Counted from the first letter of the stretch, positions 7,184-16,563 are shown. The stretch: DNA of 52,112 nt from a bacterium (GCA_027484025.1 JAIXTI010000140.1:1-52112); one strand, 5' to 3'. Notes: generated from the letters alone by a model not told the origin. Numbers and translations: made by a program.

Positions 7184-8580
7184 ACCGCGTCCGACAGGCT
7201 CGTGAAATTGAAATCCCGGACTTTGATGGGCGGCATTGCCACCCCAGGTCCGCCTTCGCCGCCCGCCGTACGCACCGCCTTGCCCACGCCTTCGAGGTTG
7301 TTGAGCATGAACAGCGGGGAATCGTTGAAGCGGAAGTTCTTGATGGCCCGCGCGATCTTGCCGTTCTCGATGAGAAACGTGCCATCGCGCGTCAGGCCGG
7401 TGTACATGAGCGTCCGCTGATCGAGGGGACGCAGATACCAGAGGCGCGTGACGAGCACACCGCGGGTCGTGCCTGCAATGAGCGACTCGAGCGAGTCGGC
7501 GCCATCGGCCATGCGCAGCCCCGCCGTGCCGCCGGTGGGTGTCTTCCCCTGCTTGCTTGCCCAGTAGCGGTTGTACGCGAGCTGATTGAGCACGCCGTTC
7601 TTCACCCACGTTTGCCGCTGCAGCGGCAATCCCTCGCCATCGAATGGCGACGAGAGGATGAGGGCGTCGGCAGGATCGGAGTACAGTGATACGCGCTCGT
7701 CGACGATCTTCTCGCCCAGTCGTGTACCGCCGGCCTTCGAGAACGCCGAACGGCCCTCGTCGGAGGCGCGTGCCTGGAAGGCGTTCGACATCAGCCCGAC
7801 GAGATTCGCCGTCGCCTCAGGTTCGAAGATGACCGTGTAACGCCCAGGCTCGATGGCCACCGGGTTGCTAGAGCGCCGCGCCTTCTCGATGGCGCGGTCG
7901 GCGACGTTCTGGAAATCGATCTTCGCCCAGTCGGTATCTTCGGCCCCGACCCAGCCAGAGCCGGTGCCGTCGTTGGTGCGTGCGGTGAGCGTGTAGTTGG
8001 CCGTCGTACCGCGATGATAGGCAAAGAGGCCGGCGTTCGTGCCGATGGCGCTCGCCGACGCGTTGCAGATGATGAAGCCCGCCACGGTGAGCTCCTTGCC
8101 GGCGCGCGCGGGAGCGAGTGCCGAGAGCGCGGCCTTGGCACGGTCATCGGCAGTCAGCTCTGCCGTGCGATCGCTCCACGCGTTCACGCTGCCGTACTGC
8201 TGGGCTGCGAGTTCGCCAAGATACTCTGGATCCTCAGGGGCCAGTTTGGCGAGCGCTTCGGACTGCTGCACTGCGCGACGCAACCCGTCGTCGCTGCGGT
8301 CGTTGGTCACTACACTCGCCTTGCGCTTGCCGAACACACTCTGCACACGAATCGTGGTGTTGGTCGTCGCGCCGCTCGTGGACATCTGGTTGTCGGCGAA
8401 GCGCAGGTTGGTTTCGCGGCTGCTGTTTACGCTCACGCGCACGGCGTCGGCTTTGCTCAGCTTCACCGTGCGCTCCACCAGCGCCTGTGCCTCGTCGCGT
8501 GACAGTACGCCGGTGGGAGCTGCGGCGCGGCCGATGTTGAACAGCGACTTCGGCGCGTCGTTGTCAAAAAGAGTGCTCAC
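7180..8580 (-). CDS. TldE/PmbA-like metalloprotease subunit
   Basis: The 466-residue product has the TldD/PmbA two-domain layout. The N-terminal half contains the strand pattern ending in NLRFADNQMSTSG, typical of the family, and the C-terminal half contains GRYTVIFEPEATANLV, SPFDGEG and a Cys-free end. It lacks HExxxH, as expected for the TldE partner; in E. coli the TldD/TldE heterodimer is the active protease. The start is the GTG at 8580, whose GTGA overlaps the stop of the tldD-like gene, so the two are coupled. No signal peptide is visible, although its partner has one. The next gene overlaps its stop by 4 bases. Confidence 0.88.
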   Translation of the reverse strand: MSTLFDNDAPKSLFNIGRAAAPTGVLSRDEAQALVERTVKLSKADAVRVSVNSSRETNLRFADNQMSTSGATTNTTIRVQSVFGKRKASVVTNDRSDDGLRRAVQQSEALAKLAPEDPEYLGELAAQQYGSVNAWSDRTAELTADDRAKAALSALAPARAGKELTVAGFIICNASASAIGTNAGLFAYHRGTTANYTLTARTNDGTGSGWVGAEDTDWAKIDFQNVADRAIEKARRSSNPVAIEPGRYTVIFEPEATANLVGLMSNAFQARASDEGRSAFSKAGGTRLGEKIVDERVSLYSDPADALILSSPFDGEGLPLQRQTWVKNGVLNQLAYNRYWASKQGKTPTGGTAGLRMADGADSLESLIAGTTRGVLVTRLWYLRPLDQRTLMYTGLTRDGTFLIENGKIARAIKNFRFNDSPLFMLNNLEGVGKAVRTAGGEGGPGVAMPPIKVRDFNFTSLSDAV

Positions 8581-10193
8581 AGCGCACGCCCCGTGTTGAT
8601 GATGTTGGCGTTCTTGAAGCGCGACGGCACGCAGCCGTGGCTGACGGCGTTGGACTGGCCCGGTTGCCCCTTGCCGTCGTTGAACGTGCCGCCATGCATG
8701 TAGCTCTTCTGGCCACCGAGCATGTCGAGCGTGTTCCAGAAGTCCGGGGTGCGCATTTGGTATGCGGCGTCCTTCACCTGACCGACGATCTTGCCCTTGC
8801 GCACTTCGTAGCAGAGCTGCGCGCCGAATTGCGCGTTGTAGCGCTGCTGGTCGATGGAGTACGACGCGCGCCCGATCATCGCGATCCCCTTGTCGGTCGC
8901 GGCAATGAGATCGTCCCACCCAATGTCCTTGGGGCCGGGCTGCAGCGACACGTTGGGCATGCGCAGGAACGCGACATCGGCCCAGCTCTGGGCGTACGAG
9001 CAGCCGTGGGAGCGCACGGGCTTGCCGGTCTTCGCGTAGTACTCGCGCAACCACGGCGCCTGTTCGCGATTCGTCTGGTAATCGACGAAGATGCCGTCTT
9101 TGATGATGGGGAACTCGTCCGGCACCACGCCGTCGTCATCGTAGCCGATCGTTGCGAGCGCGCCGGGTTCGCTGCGATTGCCGACGATCTGCATGATCGG
9201 CGAGCCGAACTTGAGTGAGCCGAGTACCTTCGATGGAGGCGCAACGAACGAAGTGCCGGCGTAGTTGGCTTCATAGCCCATCGCGCGGTCGAGCTCCGTC
9301 GCGTGCGCCACGGACTCGTGAATGGTGAGAAACAGCTGCGAAGGATGCAGAATGAGATCGTAGCGTCCCGGCTCCACCGGCTTGGCGGTGAGCTTCTCGG
9401 CGGCTTCGCCCGCCCACACCTTGGCGTTGTTCACGATGTCGGCTTCGAGCACGTACTCCCACCCGCGGCCGGCGGGCTGCACGACTTCGGGGCCGCGCAC
9501 GGCGGTGCCCGTACGATCTGGGGAGACCGCCGTGCACGACATCGTAACCCAGCTGCGCACGTAGTCCTGCGTGGTGACGGTGCCGTCGGTGTTGGCGTAG
9601 TTGCGCTCTTCCTTCACGAACGACAGTCCGCTGTTCACGAAGCGCACCGTGGGCACTGTGAGGGCGGCGGCGTTGGCGCGCAGCAGCAGGTCGGCCTTTT
9701 CTTCGATCGCGATCGTGAACGGATCGATGGTATACGCACTGCGCCACGTTTTGTCGACTTGCGCGGGCGCAGGCGCGAGCTCGACCCGGCGATCGCGCGC
9801 GACGCGATTGGCCTTGGCAATGGCGACGGCTTCCTGCGCGGTACTCCCCACGCCGGCCTTGCTCAGCTCCTGCGTGGCGGCAAAGCCCCAGCAGCCGTCG
9901 ACGAGCACGCGTACGCCGCAGCCCATCGTGTCGGTTTCGACGACGTCGGTGATCTGCTTTTCGCGCGTCTGCACGCTGTTGTTGCGATTGCGCGAAATGC
10001 GCACGTCGGCCCACGACGCGCCGGCGCGCTTGGCGGCGTCGAGCGCTTCCATCATGAGCTCACGCGTGACGGCGTCGGTGTAGAGCGCCGGGAGGCGGGG
10101 CGGGGCAGGGACGGCCTCGAGGAGGCGGGGACCGACGGCGAGCGCACCGAGCGCCGCACCACCGGTCGCAAGAAAATCGCGGCGGGAAGTCAT
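8577..10193 (-). CDS. TldD-like metalloprotease with Tat leader
   Basis: The 538-residue product starts with a twin-arginine leader, TSRRDFLATGG, followed by a hydrophobic Ala/Gly/Leu stretch, so export by Tat is predicted. The zinc motif HESVAH (about 292-297) followed by ELD matches the HExxxH of TldD proteases. Later landmarks are GKPVRSHGCSYAQSW and GGTFNDGKGQPGQSNAVSHG. Family members mature peptides such as microcins or clear unfolded peptides. The ATG at 10193 is used; an in-frame TTG lies at 10199. It is first in a tightly overlapping three-gene operon. A hairpin (10212-10242) separates it from the upstream dienelactone hydrolase gene. Confidence 0.9.
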   Translation of the reverse strand: MTSRRDFLATGGAALGALAVGPRLLEAVPAPPRLPALYTDAVTRELMMEALDAAKRAGASWADVRISRNRNNSVQTREKQITDVVETDTMGCGVRVLVDGCWGFAATQELSKAGVGSTAQEAVAIAKANRVARDRRVELAPAPAQVDKTWRSAYTIDPFTIAIEEKADLLLRANAAALTVPTVRFVNSGLSFVKEERNYANTDGTVTTQDYVRSWVTMSCTAVSPDRTGTAVRGPEVVQPAGRGWEYVLEADIVNNAKVWAGEAAEKLTAKPVEPGRYDLILHPSQLFLTIHESVAHATELDRAMGYEANYAGTSFVAPPSKVLGSLKFGSPIMQIVGNRSEPGALATIGYDDDGVVPDEFPIIKDGIFVDYQTNREQAPWLREYYAKTGKPVRSHGCSYAQSWADVAFLRMPNVSLQPGPKDIGWDDLIAATDKGIAMIGRASYSIDQQRYNAQFGAQLCYEVRKGKIVGQVKDAAYQMRTPDFWNTLDMLGGQKSYMHGGTFNDGKGQPGQSNAVSHGCVPSRFKNANIINTGRAL

Positions 10194-10211
10194 GCTCAAT
10201 ACTATGGCGAA

Positions 10212-10242
10212 AGCGCCGGGATCGTTGGGCGATCCCGGCGCT
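10212..10242 (-). terminator. 13-bp perfect hairpin between dienelactone hydrolase and tldD-like genes
   Basis: Arms 10212-10224 and 10230-10242 pair perfectly around a 5-base loop. It lies 26 bases after the stop of the dienelactone hydrolase gene and 18 bases before the tldD-like start, both on the minus strand. No T tract follows, so termination may be partial. It is probably the boundary between two transcripts. Confidence 0.55.
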
Positions 10243-10268
10243 GGTGCACCCCGCGTGTGCTCGAACGG

Positions 10269-11123
10269 TTACTTCAAATTTGCCTTGAAAAACGCCGTCG
10301 TCTTCGCGAACGCGTCTTCCGCGGCGGCCTTGTCGTACGCCTGGCCGCTCGGATTGGCGAAGGCATGGTTGGCGTTCTCGTAGACATTGATCGTCACCGG
10401 CTTGCCGGCCTTCTTGATCTGCGCTTCCATGGCCCGGACGCTGTCGAGCGGGATGCCCGTGTCCTTACCACCGAACAGGCCAAGCACCGGCGCCTTGAGG
10501 CGGGCGATCTCCTGCGCGTTGGTGATAGGCGCGCCATAGTAGATCACCACGGCATTCACACCCGCGCCTCCCGCAAGACCGGTGCGCAACGACCAATGCC
10601 CGCCAAAGCAGTACCCAACGCTCCCCACCGACGTCGCGCCGTTCTTGCGCAGATACGCCACCGCCGAGGCCACGTTGCGCTCGCCGGCGGCGATGTTCGA
10701 CATGCCGGCCTGGTAGAGCTTCATAGCGGCATCAGGCGTGGTGGCCACCGAGCCACCGAACAGATCGACCGCAAGCACGGTGTAGCCTTCGCCGGCGTAC
10801 CGATCGGCCATCGCCTTGATGTTGTCGTTCAGTCCCCACCACTCGTGCACCATCACGATGGCCTTCTTGGACGCGCCGCTGCTGGGCTTGGCGAGGTAGC
10901 CGGAGATCGACTTGCCACCCTCGGTGCCGTACACGACCGTCTCGCCCTTTACGGCCATCCGGGGCGCGATCTTCGCGGCTGGCGAGGCGGTGGGCGTCTC
11001 GTTCATGTGCTCACGGTGCATCGCCGCGGCGTAGTCCGCTTGCGTGTTCGCCTGCTGAGCGGCCAAGGGAGACGCGAAGAGCGCGCTCGCGAGGAGCAGC
11101 GTTGAACGGCGGGTCATGGTCAT
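10269..11123 (-). CDS. Secreted dienelactone hydrolase family protein
   Basis: The 284-residue product has a Sec signal peptide (RRSTLLLASALFASPLAAQ). The mature part is an alpha/beta hydrolase of the dienelactone hydrolase family: VMVHEWWGLND, the Cys nucleophile elbow GYCFGG, Asp in LGLFGGKDTGIP and His in ENANHAFAN. The triad Cys-Asp-His is complete. Members hydrolyse cyclic esters; the real substrate here is unknown. Two in-frame ATGs lie close together, at 11123 and 11117. AGGA sits 2 bases from the first and 8 from the second, so 11117 may be the true start. Upstream is a 232-base gap that holds a large inverted repeat. Confidence 0.9.
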   Translation of the reverse strand: MTMTRRSTLLLASALFASPLAAQQANTQADYAAAMHREHMNETPTASPAAKIAPRMAVKGETVVYGTEGGKSISGYLAKPSSGASKKAIVMVHEWWGLNDNIKAMADRYAGEGYTVLAVDLFGGSVATTPDAAMKLYQAGMSNIAAGERNVASAVAYLRKNGATSVGSVGYCFGGHWSLRTGLAGGAGVNAVVIYYGAPITNAQEIARLKAPVLGLFGGKDTGIPLDSVRAMEAQIKKAGKPVTINVYENANHAFANPSGQAYDKAAAEDAFAKTTAFFKANLK

Positions 11124-11225
11124 GTCCTGGGGTTTTGTTCGGGAAAGTGCTGGTCACTGATGGCAGGGTATCTCCGCCACAAGCGATCAATACACTACTG
11201 AGATATCACGTTCCAGATTTTGCCA

Positions 11226-11327
11226 GAACTGCATACACAGAGACATCCGAGGAACGGAGGACACTGAGCCTACTCCGCAGACTCCTCTGTGGCCTCTGTT
11301 CCTCGGATGCCTCCGTGTGAGCAGTTC
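11226..11327. repeat. Large imperfect inverted repeat (palindromic intergenic element)
   Basis: The 43-base arms 11226-11268 and 11285-11327 match as inverted copies at 36 of 43 positions around a 16-base spacer. The innermost conserved block is CATCCGAGGAAC. The element fills the centre of the gap between the threonine dehydratase stop and the dienelactone hydrolase start, both on the minus strand. Its purine-rich GAGG/ACACAGAG composition differs from nearby genes and resembles dispersed palindromic intergenic elements known in other bacteria. Copy number in the genome cannot be judged here. It could act as a transcript-stabilising or terminating structure. Confidence 0.7.
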
Positions 11328-11355
11328 CCAACCGAGCAGCCATACCGAGGCCGCC

Positions 11356-12342
11356 TTACGCTCCGATCGCCCGGGCCAGGATCGCGGGATCGATGTTCCC
11401 CCCGGTCGTCACCACCAGTGTCGTCCGCCCCTGTGTCTCGAGCTTCCCCGACAGCAACGCCGCCAACGCCGCCGCGCCGCCTGGTTCGACCACCAGCTTG
11501 AGCTCGCGTACCGCAAAGGCGATCGCCGTCAGCACTTCCTCGTCGGTCACGCGCAGCCCACGCCCGACGCGCGGCTGATTGATGGAGAAGGTGAACTCGC
11601 CCGGAATATCGGTGACGATGGCGTCGCAGATGGACCGCTTGCCCGGCTCATTGGCGACCCGATGCCCCAGCTCGAGTGAGCGGGCCATGTCGTCGAATTC
11701 GATCGGCTCACATGGATGGACCACTGTCCCGGGTGACACCGCTTCGGCGGCGAGCGCACAGCCCGCCGTGAGACCGCCACCACCACAACAGACCAGCAAA
11801 GCGTCCGGCGTCATGCCAATCGCCTTGGCCTGCTCGAGGGCTTCGAGCGCGAGCGTGCCCTGACCGGCCACGATGTGCGGATCTTCGAACGGGGGCACCA
11901 CGGTCGACCCGCGTTCAGCGGCGATGCGTCCGCCAATGGCCACGCGATCTTCCGTCCACCGGTCGTAGAGCACCACCTCCGCCCCGAAGGCACGGGTGCG
12001 CTCGATCTTGAGCGCCGGCGCGTCCTTGGGCATCACGATCACCGACCGCATCCCCAGCAGCGTTGCACTGTAGGCCACCGCCTGCGCGTGGTTGCCCGAC
12101 GAATACGCCACGACCCCACGCTCACGCTCCTCCAATGACAGCTGCAACAGGCGATTGAGTGCGCCACGCAGCTTGAAGGAGCCGGTGTGCTGCAGCACTT
12201 CCGCCTTGAGCAGCACCGGACCACCGGCCACGGCATCGAGCACTGGCGACCGGAGCAGGGGAGTCACGGCGGCATGCGGGGCAATTCGTGCCTGGGCGGC
12301 GCGGATGTCCGCGATCGTGGGAGCGGTCAGTGTAGAGGTCAT
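11356..12342 (-). CDS. Threonine/serine dehydratase (PLP-dependent, fold type II)
   Basis: The 328-residue product has the catalytic dehydratase domain without a C-terminal ACT regulatory domain, so it is the short form, like catabolic TdcB or serine racemase, rather than full IlvA. HTGSFKLRGA carries the PLP lysine, YSSGNHAQA and CCGGGGLTAG bind PLP phosphate, and VVEPGGAAALAA is near the end. It would convert threonine to 2-oxobutanoate and ammonia, and probably acts on serine too. The ATG at 12342 is chosen because it begins the conserved N-terminal helix; the frame stays open to 12582 without a better start. It is divergent from the DUF5916 gene across 105 bases. Confidence 0.9.
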   Translation of the reverse strand: MTSTLTAPTIADIRAAQARIAPHAAVTPLLRSPVLDAVAGGPVLLKAEVLQHTGSFKLRGALNRLLQLSLEERERGVVAYSSGNHAQAVAYSATLLGMRSVIVMPKDAPALKIERTRAFGAEVVLYDRWTEDRVAIGGRIAAERGSTVVPPFEDPHIVAGQGTLALEALEQAKAIGMTPDALLVCCGGGGLTAGCALAAEAVSPGTVVHPCEPIEFDDMARSLELGHRVANEPGKRSICDAIVTDIPGEFTFSINQPRVGRGLRVTDEEVLTAIAFAVRELKLVVEPGGAAALAALLSGKLETQGRTTLVVTTGGNIDPAILARAIGA

Positions 12343-12447
12343 GCGGAAGTATCGAGAAAAGACCGCGCCCCTGCCAGTTGCCTGCCGCGTTTGATGTACG
12401 GCTCGGCCCTGCTCAGCAGTTCGTCCCCTCGCGGCGTAGTACGAACG

Positions 12448-14679
12448 ATGCCGTCTCCCCTCCGAATCCCCGCTGCCGTACGCGCGTGCTGTACCAACGC
12501 CGCTGCGGTGGGCAGTCTCCTGTTGTTGTCGGCCCTGCCCGCGCTCGCACAACCTGCAGTGCACGTCAACAGTGTCGAACACCGCGTGTATCGCACCTCA
12601 CGCAACATTTCGCTCGACGGCCGCTTCACCGAACCGGAGTGGGCGCAGGCCGACTCCATCACGGACTTCCGCCAACGCGATCCGGTGGAAGGGGCGCCGG
12701 GTACCGAACGCACCGTCGTGCGTCTGCTGGCGACGCCCACGGGACTTGCCATCGGGTGGTCGTGCTACGACAAGGACGCCGCGAATATCGTGCGATCGCA
12801 GGTGCGCCGCGACGCCGAACTGCGCAGTGACGACTATGTGTCCATGGGCATCGACGGGCTGCACGACAAGCGCAGCGCGTTCTACTTCCGCGCCAACGCG
12901 AACGGCGCGATGTGGGACGGTGAGCACGTCGACATCGAGACCGGCAACGAAAGTTGGGACGGGGTGTGGGATGTGCGCACCTCGGTGACGAACGAAGGCT
13001 ATTTCGTGGAGATGTTCATTCCGTGGGCGACACTCCGCTACGCCGAGGGCGACAGTGTCATGGGGATGAATTTCCGCCGCTTCTTGCCGCGCAAGAACGA
13101 GGAAGTGTTGTGGCACGCCTGGCGCCGTCCCGAAGGGCTGCGCTTTCTCGAGAAGGAAGGCCTCATCGGCAATCTCGACGGATTGCCGCGCCGTCCACGC
13201 ATTGAAGCGCGCCCGTATCTCTCCACCGAATCACGCCTCGCCGAGCGCCGCTACTTCGCCGTGCGCGGCGATACGGTGCTCGCTCGTCCGAGCAACGATG
13301 CCAACATCGGTCTCGATATCAAGGCACCCATCACCAACACGATCACCGCCGACATCACCATCAACCCAGACTTTGCGCAGGCAGAAGTCGACCGGCAAAT
13401 CGTCAACCTTACGCGCTTCCCGCTCTTCTTTCCGGAGCAGCGTCCCTTCTTTACCGAAGGCTCGGCCATCTTCGACTTCGGGCGTCCGCGTGATTCACAA
13501 ATGTTCTATTCGCGACGCATCGGACTCGGTGCGAATGGTATGCCGGTAACGATTCCGTTCGGCTTGCGCATGCAGGGGCGCGCGGGGAGCCGGCAGGTGG
13601 GCTTTCTTGCGGCTCGCACGTCGGGCGACGAAAGCACCACCAACGCGGTGTTGCGCGTGAAGCAGGATGTCCTGGGGCGCGGTTACGTGGGCGCGATGGC
13701 CACCTTCGCCGGCGAAACCGGCCAACCTGGCAGCGCGGCGGGCGGCGTGGACTTCTTTCTCCCGTATGTCGTACAGGGTGGGCAGAACCTCGTGTTCCTC
13801 GGGAACGCGGCGTTCAGTCGCGACTCGGCGGGTGGCGAAACTGGTGGACATTACCGCTTCATGGTCGACTACCCCAACGACAACGCCGACATCACGCTGC
13901 GCTTCGATCACATCGACGAAGCGTACGACCCTGCCCTCGGGTTCGTGCAGCAGCGTGGTATCAATCGCATTGCCGGCAGCACGCAGATCACGCCGCGGCC
14001 GCACAAGCGCAGCCGTCTCATTCGGCGCTACGAGTTCAACGTGGCCAACTACGAGGTCGTCTGGGGGAGCACGGGTGGCCTCGACAATGCTTCGTTTTCG
14101 GTGAAGCCATTCGGCTTGCAATTGCAGAACGGGGACCGACTCGAAGCCACGGTCCGGCGGCGCTTCGATGCCCCGGAGAACGCCTTCGCGTTGTTCACGA
14201 ATGCGACGGTGGCGCCCGGTCAGTACTGGTGGACGCGCAGCGAGGTCCAGTATCAGGGGGCCGAGGCGCGACGCGTGAAGGTGTCGCTGACGGCAAGTCG
14301 TGGCGACTTCTACAACGGGGAGTCGTCGGACCTGACGGCGAGTGTGCGATTGCGTCGCGCGCCGCACATGTTGCTCACCGCCGATATCCAGGTGTCCGAC
14401 GTCCGGCTACCGCAGGCACGCTTCACGGCGAACACCGCGCGGCTGCGTGGTGATTACGCGTTCAATCCGCGCCTCAACACGACCCTCTTTGCACAGTGGG
14501 ACAATCAGTCGCAGCGGGCCAGCACCAATGCCCGCATGCGCTGGACCGTGAAGCCGGGCAGTGATTTGTACGTGGTTTGGAATAGCGCCTGGCCCACCGG
14601 TCTCGAGCGTTCCATTCCGTGGGCACGCCCGTCTCGTGGTGGACTCGTGACCAAGTACGTGTACTTTTTCCGTGCCTAA
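12448..14679 (+). CDS. DUF5916 protein with CBM9-like N-terminal domain, outer-membrane type
   Basis: The 743-residue product has a signal peptide ending near ALPALAQ. Residues about 50-240 form a CBM9-like beta-sandwich (ISLDGRFTEPEW, GLAIGWSCYDKD, EMFIPWATLRY). The rest is the DUF5916 region with FFPEQRPFFTEG and YSRRIGLG, typical of this family, and a strand-rich, aromatic C-terminus ending in YVYFFRA. A terminal aromatic residue region fits a beta-barrel in the outer membrane. Biochemical function is unknown; neighbours give no clear pathway. The start ATG at 12448 begins the leader. The longer frame from 12187 overlaps the divergent dehydratase gene and is rejected. Confidence 0.88.
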   Translation: MPSPLRIPAAVRACCTNAAAVGSLLLLSALPALAQPAVHVNSVEHRVYRTSRNISLDGRFTEPEWAQADSITDFRQRDPVEGAPGTERTVVRLLATPTGLAIGWSCYDKDAANIVRSQVRRDAELRSDDYVSMGIDGLHDKRSAFYFRANANGAMWDGEHVDIETGNESWDGVWDVRTSVTNEGYFVEMFIPWATLRYAEGDSVMGMNFRRFLPRKNEEVLWHAWRRPEGLRFLEKEGLIGNLDGLPRRPRIEARPYLSTESRLAERRYFAVRGDTVLARPSNDANIGLDIKAPITNTITADITINPDFAQAEVDRQIVNLTRFPLFFPEQRPFFTEGSAIFDFGRPRDSQMFYSRRIGLGANGMPVTIPFGLRMQGRAGSRQVGFLAARTSGDESTTNAVLRVKQDVLGRGYVGAMATFAGETGQPGSAAGGVDFFLPYVVQGGQNLVFLGNAAFSRDSAGGETGGHYRFMVDYPNDNADITLRFDHIDEAYDPALGFVQQRGINRIAGSTQITPRPHKRSRLIRRYEFNVANYEVVWGSTGGLDNASFSVKPFGLQLQNGDRLEATVRRRFDAPENAFALFTNATVAPGQYWWTRSEVQYQGAEARRVKVSLTASRGDFYNGESSDLTASVRLRRAPHMLLTADIQVSDVRLPQARFTANTARLRGDYAFNPRLNTTLFAQWDNQSQRASTNARMRWTVKPGSDLYVVWNSAWPTGLERSIPWARPSRGGLVTKYVYFFRA

Positions 14680-14739
14680 GTCGCGCGCGTAACGCCGCCC
14701 GCGACGCCCCCACCTGCGAATTCCCTCACGAGAACGTCG

Positions 14740-15630
14740 ATGCTGCCCAGACGAATTGCTGCCACACTGCTGCTGTCGACGTTCACCGTGTTCGCCCCGC
14801 TGCTCGGCGCGCAGTCGCGGCCCGCACCGCGCGGCACGCTGTTCATTGTGGGCGGTGGGACGCAGCCGGCGGCGCTGGTGGAAGACTTCGTCAAACGCTC
14901 AGGTGGTTCGTCTGCCCGCATCGTGGTCTTTGCCATGGCCAGTGCCAGCGGCGAGCGAAGCGGCGAAGCGAAGGCCAAGGACCTGCAGGCACTCGGTGCC
15001 CAGGCGCGGAACATCTGGATTACGCGCGCGCAAGCCGACAACGATTCCATCGTGCAACTGCTCGATGGGGTGACCGGCGTGTGGTTCGGGGGTGGCGACC
15101 AGAATCGGCTTGCCGCAGCGCTCCGCGGTTCCAAGGTGGAGCGCGCCATCCGTGCGCGTTACGACGCGGGAGCGGTGGTGGGCGGCACATCGGCGGGGGC
15201 GGCGGTGATTTCGTCGCCGATGATTACGGGCGAAGAACTGCTGCGCAAGGACACGACGGAAACGTGGACGCGGGTCAAGCGCGGCACCGTGCAGGTGGAC
15301 AGCGGCTTTTCGTACATCACCAACGCGGTCATCGATCAGCACTTTCTGCGGCGCAAGCGGCACAATCGGCTGATGAGTCTCGTGCTGGCCGACGCGCCGC
15401 ATCTGGGCATCGGTATCGACGAAGGGACCGCACTCATCGTGGAGCCGTCCGGTCTCTGGCGCATCGCCGGTGCGAGCGCGGCGCTCATCATCGATGCGCG
15501 TGAGGCCACACGGACCGGTGCCGATCGCGACGTGTTGGGCGCCAGCAATGTGCGCATGCATCTGCTCCCCGACGGCGCCACCTTCGATCCCAAGTCCGGC
15601 AAAGCCACCCTCGGCGGCGCGAAACAGTAA
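14740..15630 (+). CDS. Secreted cyanophycinase (S51 family)
   Basis: The 296-residue product has a signal peptide (RRIAATLLLSTFTVFAPLLGA). The S51 features are present: GTLFIVGGG at the mature N-terminus, GVWFGGGDQNRL, the catalytic-serine elbow VGGTSAGAAV and DQHFLRRKRHNRL. Cyanophycinases cleave cyanophycin into beta-Asp-Arg dipeptides; extracellular forms let bacteria feed on the polymer. No cyanophycin synthetase or isoaspartyl dipeptidase gene is in the window. It follows the DUF5916 gene by 60 bases and converges on ispE with an 8-base gap. Confidence 0.92.
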   Translation: MLPRRIAATLLLSTFTVFAPLLGAQSRPAPRGTLFIVGGGTQPAALVEDFVKRSGGSSARIVVFAMASASGERSGEAKAKDLQALGAQARNIWITRAQADNDSIVQLLDGVTGVWFGGGDQNRLAAALRGSKVERAIRARYDAGAVVGGTSAGAAVISSPMITGEELLRKDTTETWTRVKRGTVQVDSGFSYITNAVIDQHFLRRKRHNRLMSLVLADAPHLGIGIDEGTALIVEPSGLWRIAGASAALIIDAREATRTGADRDVLGASNVRMHLLPDGATFDPKSGKATLGGAKQ

Positions 15631-15638
15631 CGCGTCGG

Positions 15639-16553
15639 CTAGGCGGTCTCCGTCCGCACGACCTTCGCGCCGTCCGGTACGTCGAGCGCGAGCTCGACCG
15701 CCGGCGGGTGCAACACGAAACACGTCGCGCCGCTGCCGCTCATCATGCCGATGGCCGCGTGTCCCTGCTCGCGTAGTCGATGGGCGTGGTCGCGAACCAA
15801 CGGCAGCACGGTACGCACGCCGTCGTGCATGCCGGGGACCACCAGTTCGAAGTCATTGCCGGCGATGGTCATCAGCGCGGACCAGTCATTGAACGCCGAC
15901 GCCTCGTAGCCATAGGCTCCCACACTTTCGCCGCGAGCTTCCCGCACGCGCGCAAACTCGCCGTACGCGGCGCCGGTGTTTACCCCCGCGCGGAACACGA
16001 CGAGCGAAAGCGCCATGGGGGGAAGCGCGAGCAGCGGCAACATTCGGTCGCCGCGTCCCCACGCCCACGCCCGCGAATGCTCGGTCACGAGAAACGGCAC
16101 GTCGGCGCCAAGTCGTCCGGCAATCTCCAGCAGGCGCGGTAGCCCAATGGGCGTTGGACACATGGCTTCGAGCGCACGCAGCACGGCCGCGGCGTCGGCA
16201 CTGCCGCCGCCGAGTCCACCGCCTACCGGGATGTGCTTCTCGATGGCGATCTGCCACGAGGCGTCCCACGCCGCAGCCGTGCAGTAGGCCTCGGCGGCCC
16301 GCCAGGCGAGGTTGCGCTCCACCGGCCCAAGGCCGCCGCTGGGCATGGTGGGGCCGCTGCACGTGAGTTGGCGCGGCCCCGAACCGACGCCGACGTGAAC
16401 CACGTCGTGCAGCGCGAGCTTCTGAAACAGTGTTTCGATGCCGTGATAGCCGTTGGCCTCGCGCGCCAGAATGCGCAGCACGAGGTTGACCTTCGCGTGC
16501 GCGCGCTCAGTACGCACCGTGGTGGGGGCGTTGGCCGACACGCTCACGCGCAC
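15639..16553 (-). CDS. ispE: 4-diphosphocytidyl-2-C-methyl-D-erythritol kinase
   Basis: The 304-residue GHMP kinase phosphorylates CDP-methylerythritol in the MEP isoprenoid pathway. AKVNLVLRI at the N-terminus, the ATP loop PVGGGLGGGSADAAA and the late MMSGSGATCF match IspE. The start is a GTG at 16553 preceded by CGGAG at about 5 bases. It is last in a probable minus-strand operon pdxJ - HPt-like gene - ispE, with a 10-base gap from the HPt-like gene. PdxJ uses 1-deoxyxylulose 5-phosphate, also the first MEP-pathway intermediate, which gives some metabolic logic to the grouping. Confidence 0.95.
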   Translation of the reverse strand: MRVSVSANAPTTVRTERAHAKVNLVLRILAREANGYHGIETLFQKLALHDVVHVGVGSGPRQLTCSGPTMPSGGLGPVERNLAWRAAEAYCTAAAWDASWQIAIEKHIPVGGGLGGGSADAAAVLRALEAMCPTPIGLPRLLEIAGRLGADVPFLVTEHSRAWAWGRGDRMLPLLALPPMALSLVVFRAGVNTGAAYGEFARVREARGESVGAYGYEASAFNDWSALMTIAGNDFELVVPGMHDGVRTVLPLVRDHAHRLREQGHAAIGMMSGSGATCFVLHPPAVELALDVPDGAKVVRTETA

Positions 16554-16563
16554 GTGCTCCGTT

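Noticed and set aside
9303..11105. 600-codon plus-strand frame
   Set aside because: It spans antisense to the tldD-like and dienelactone hydrolase genes and crosses a clear hairpin between them.
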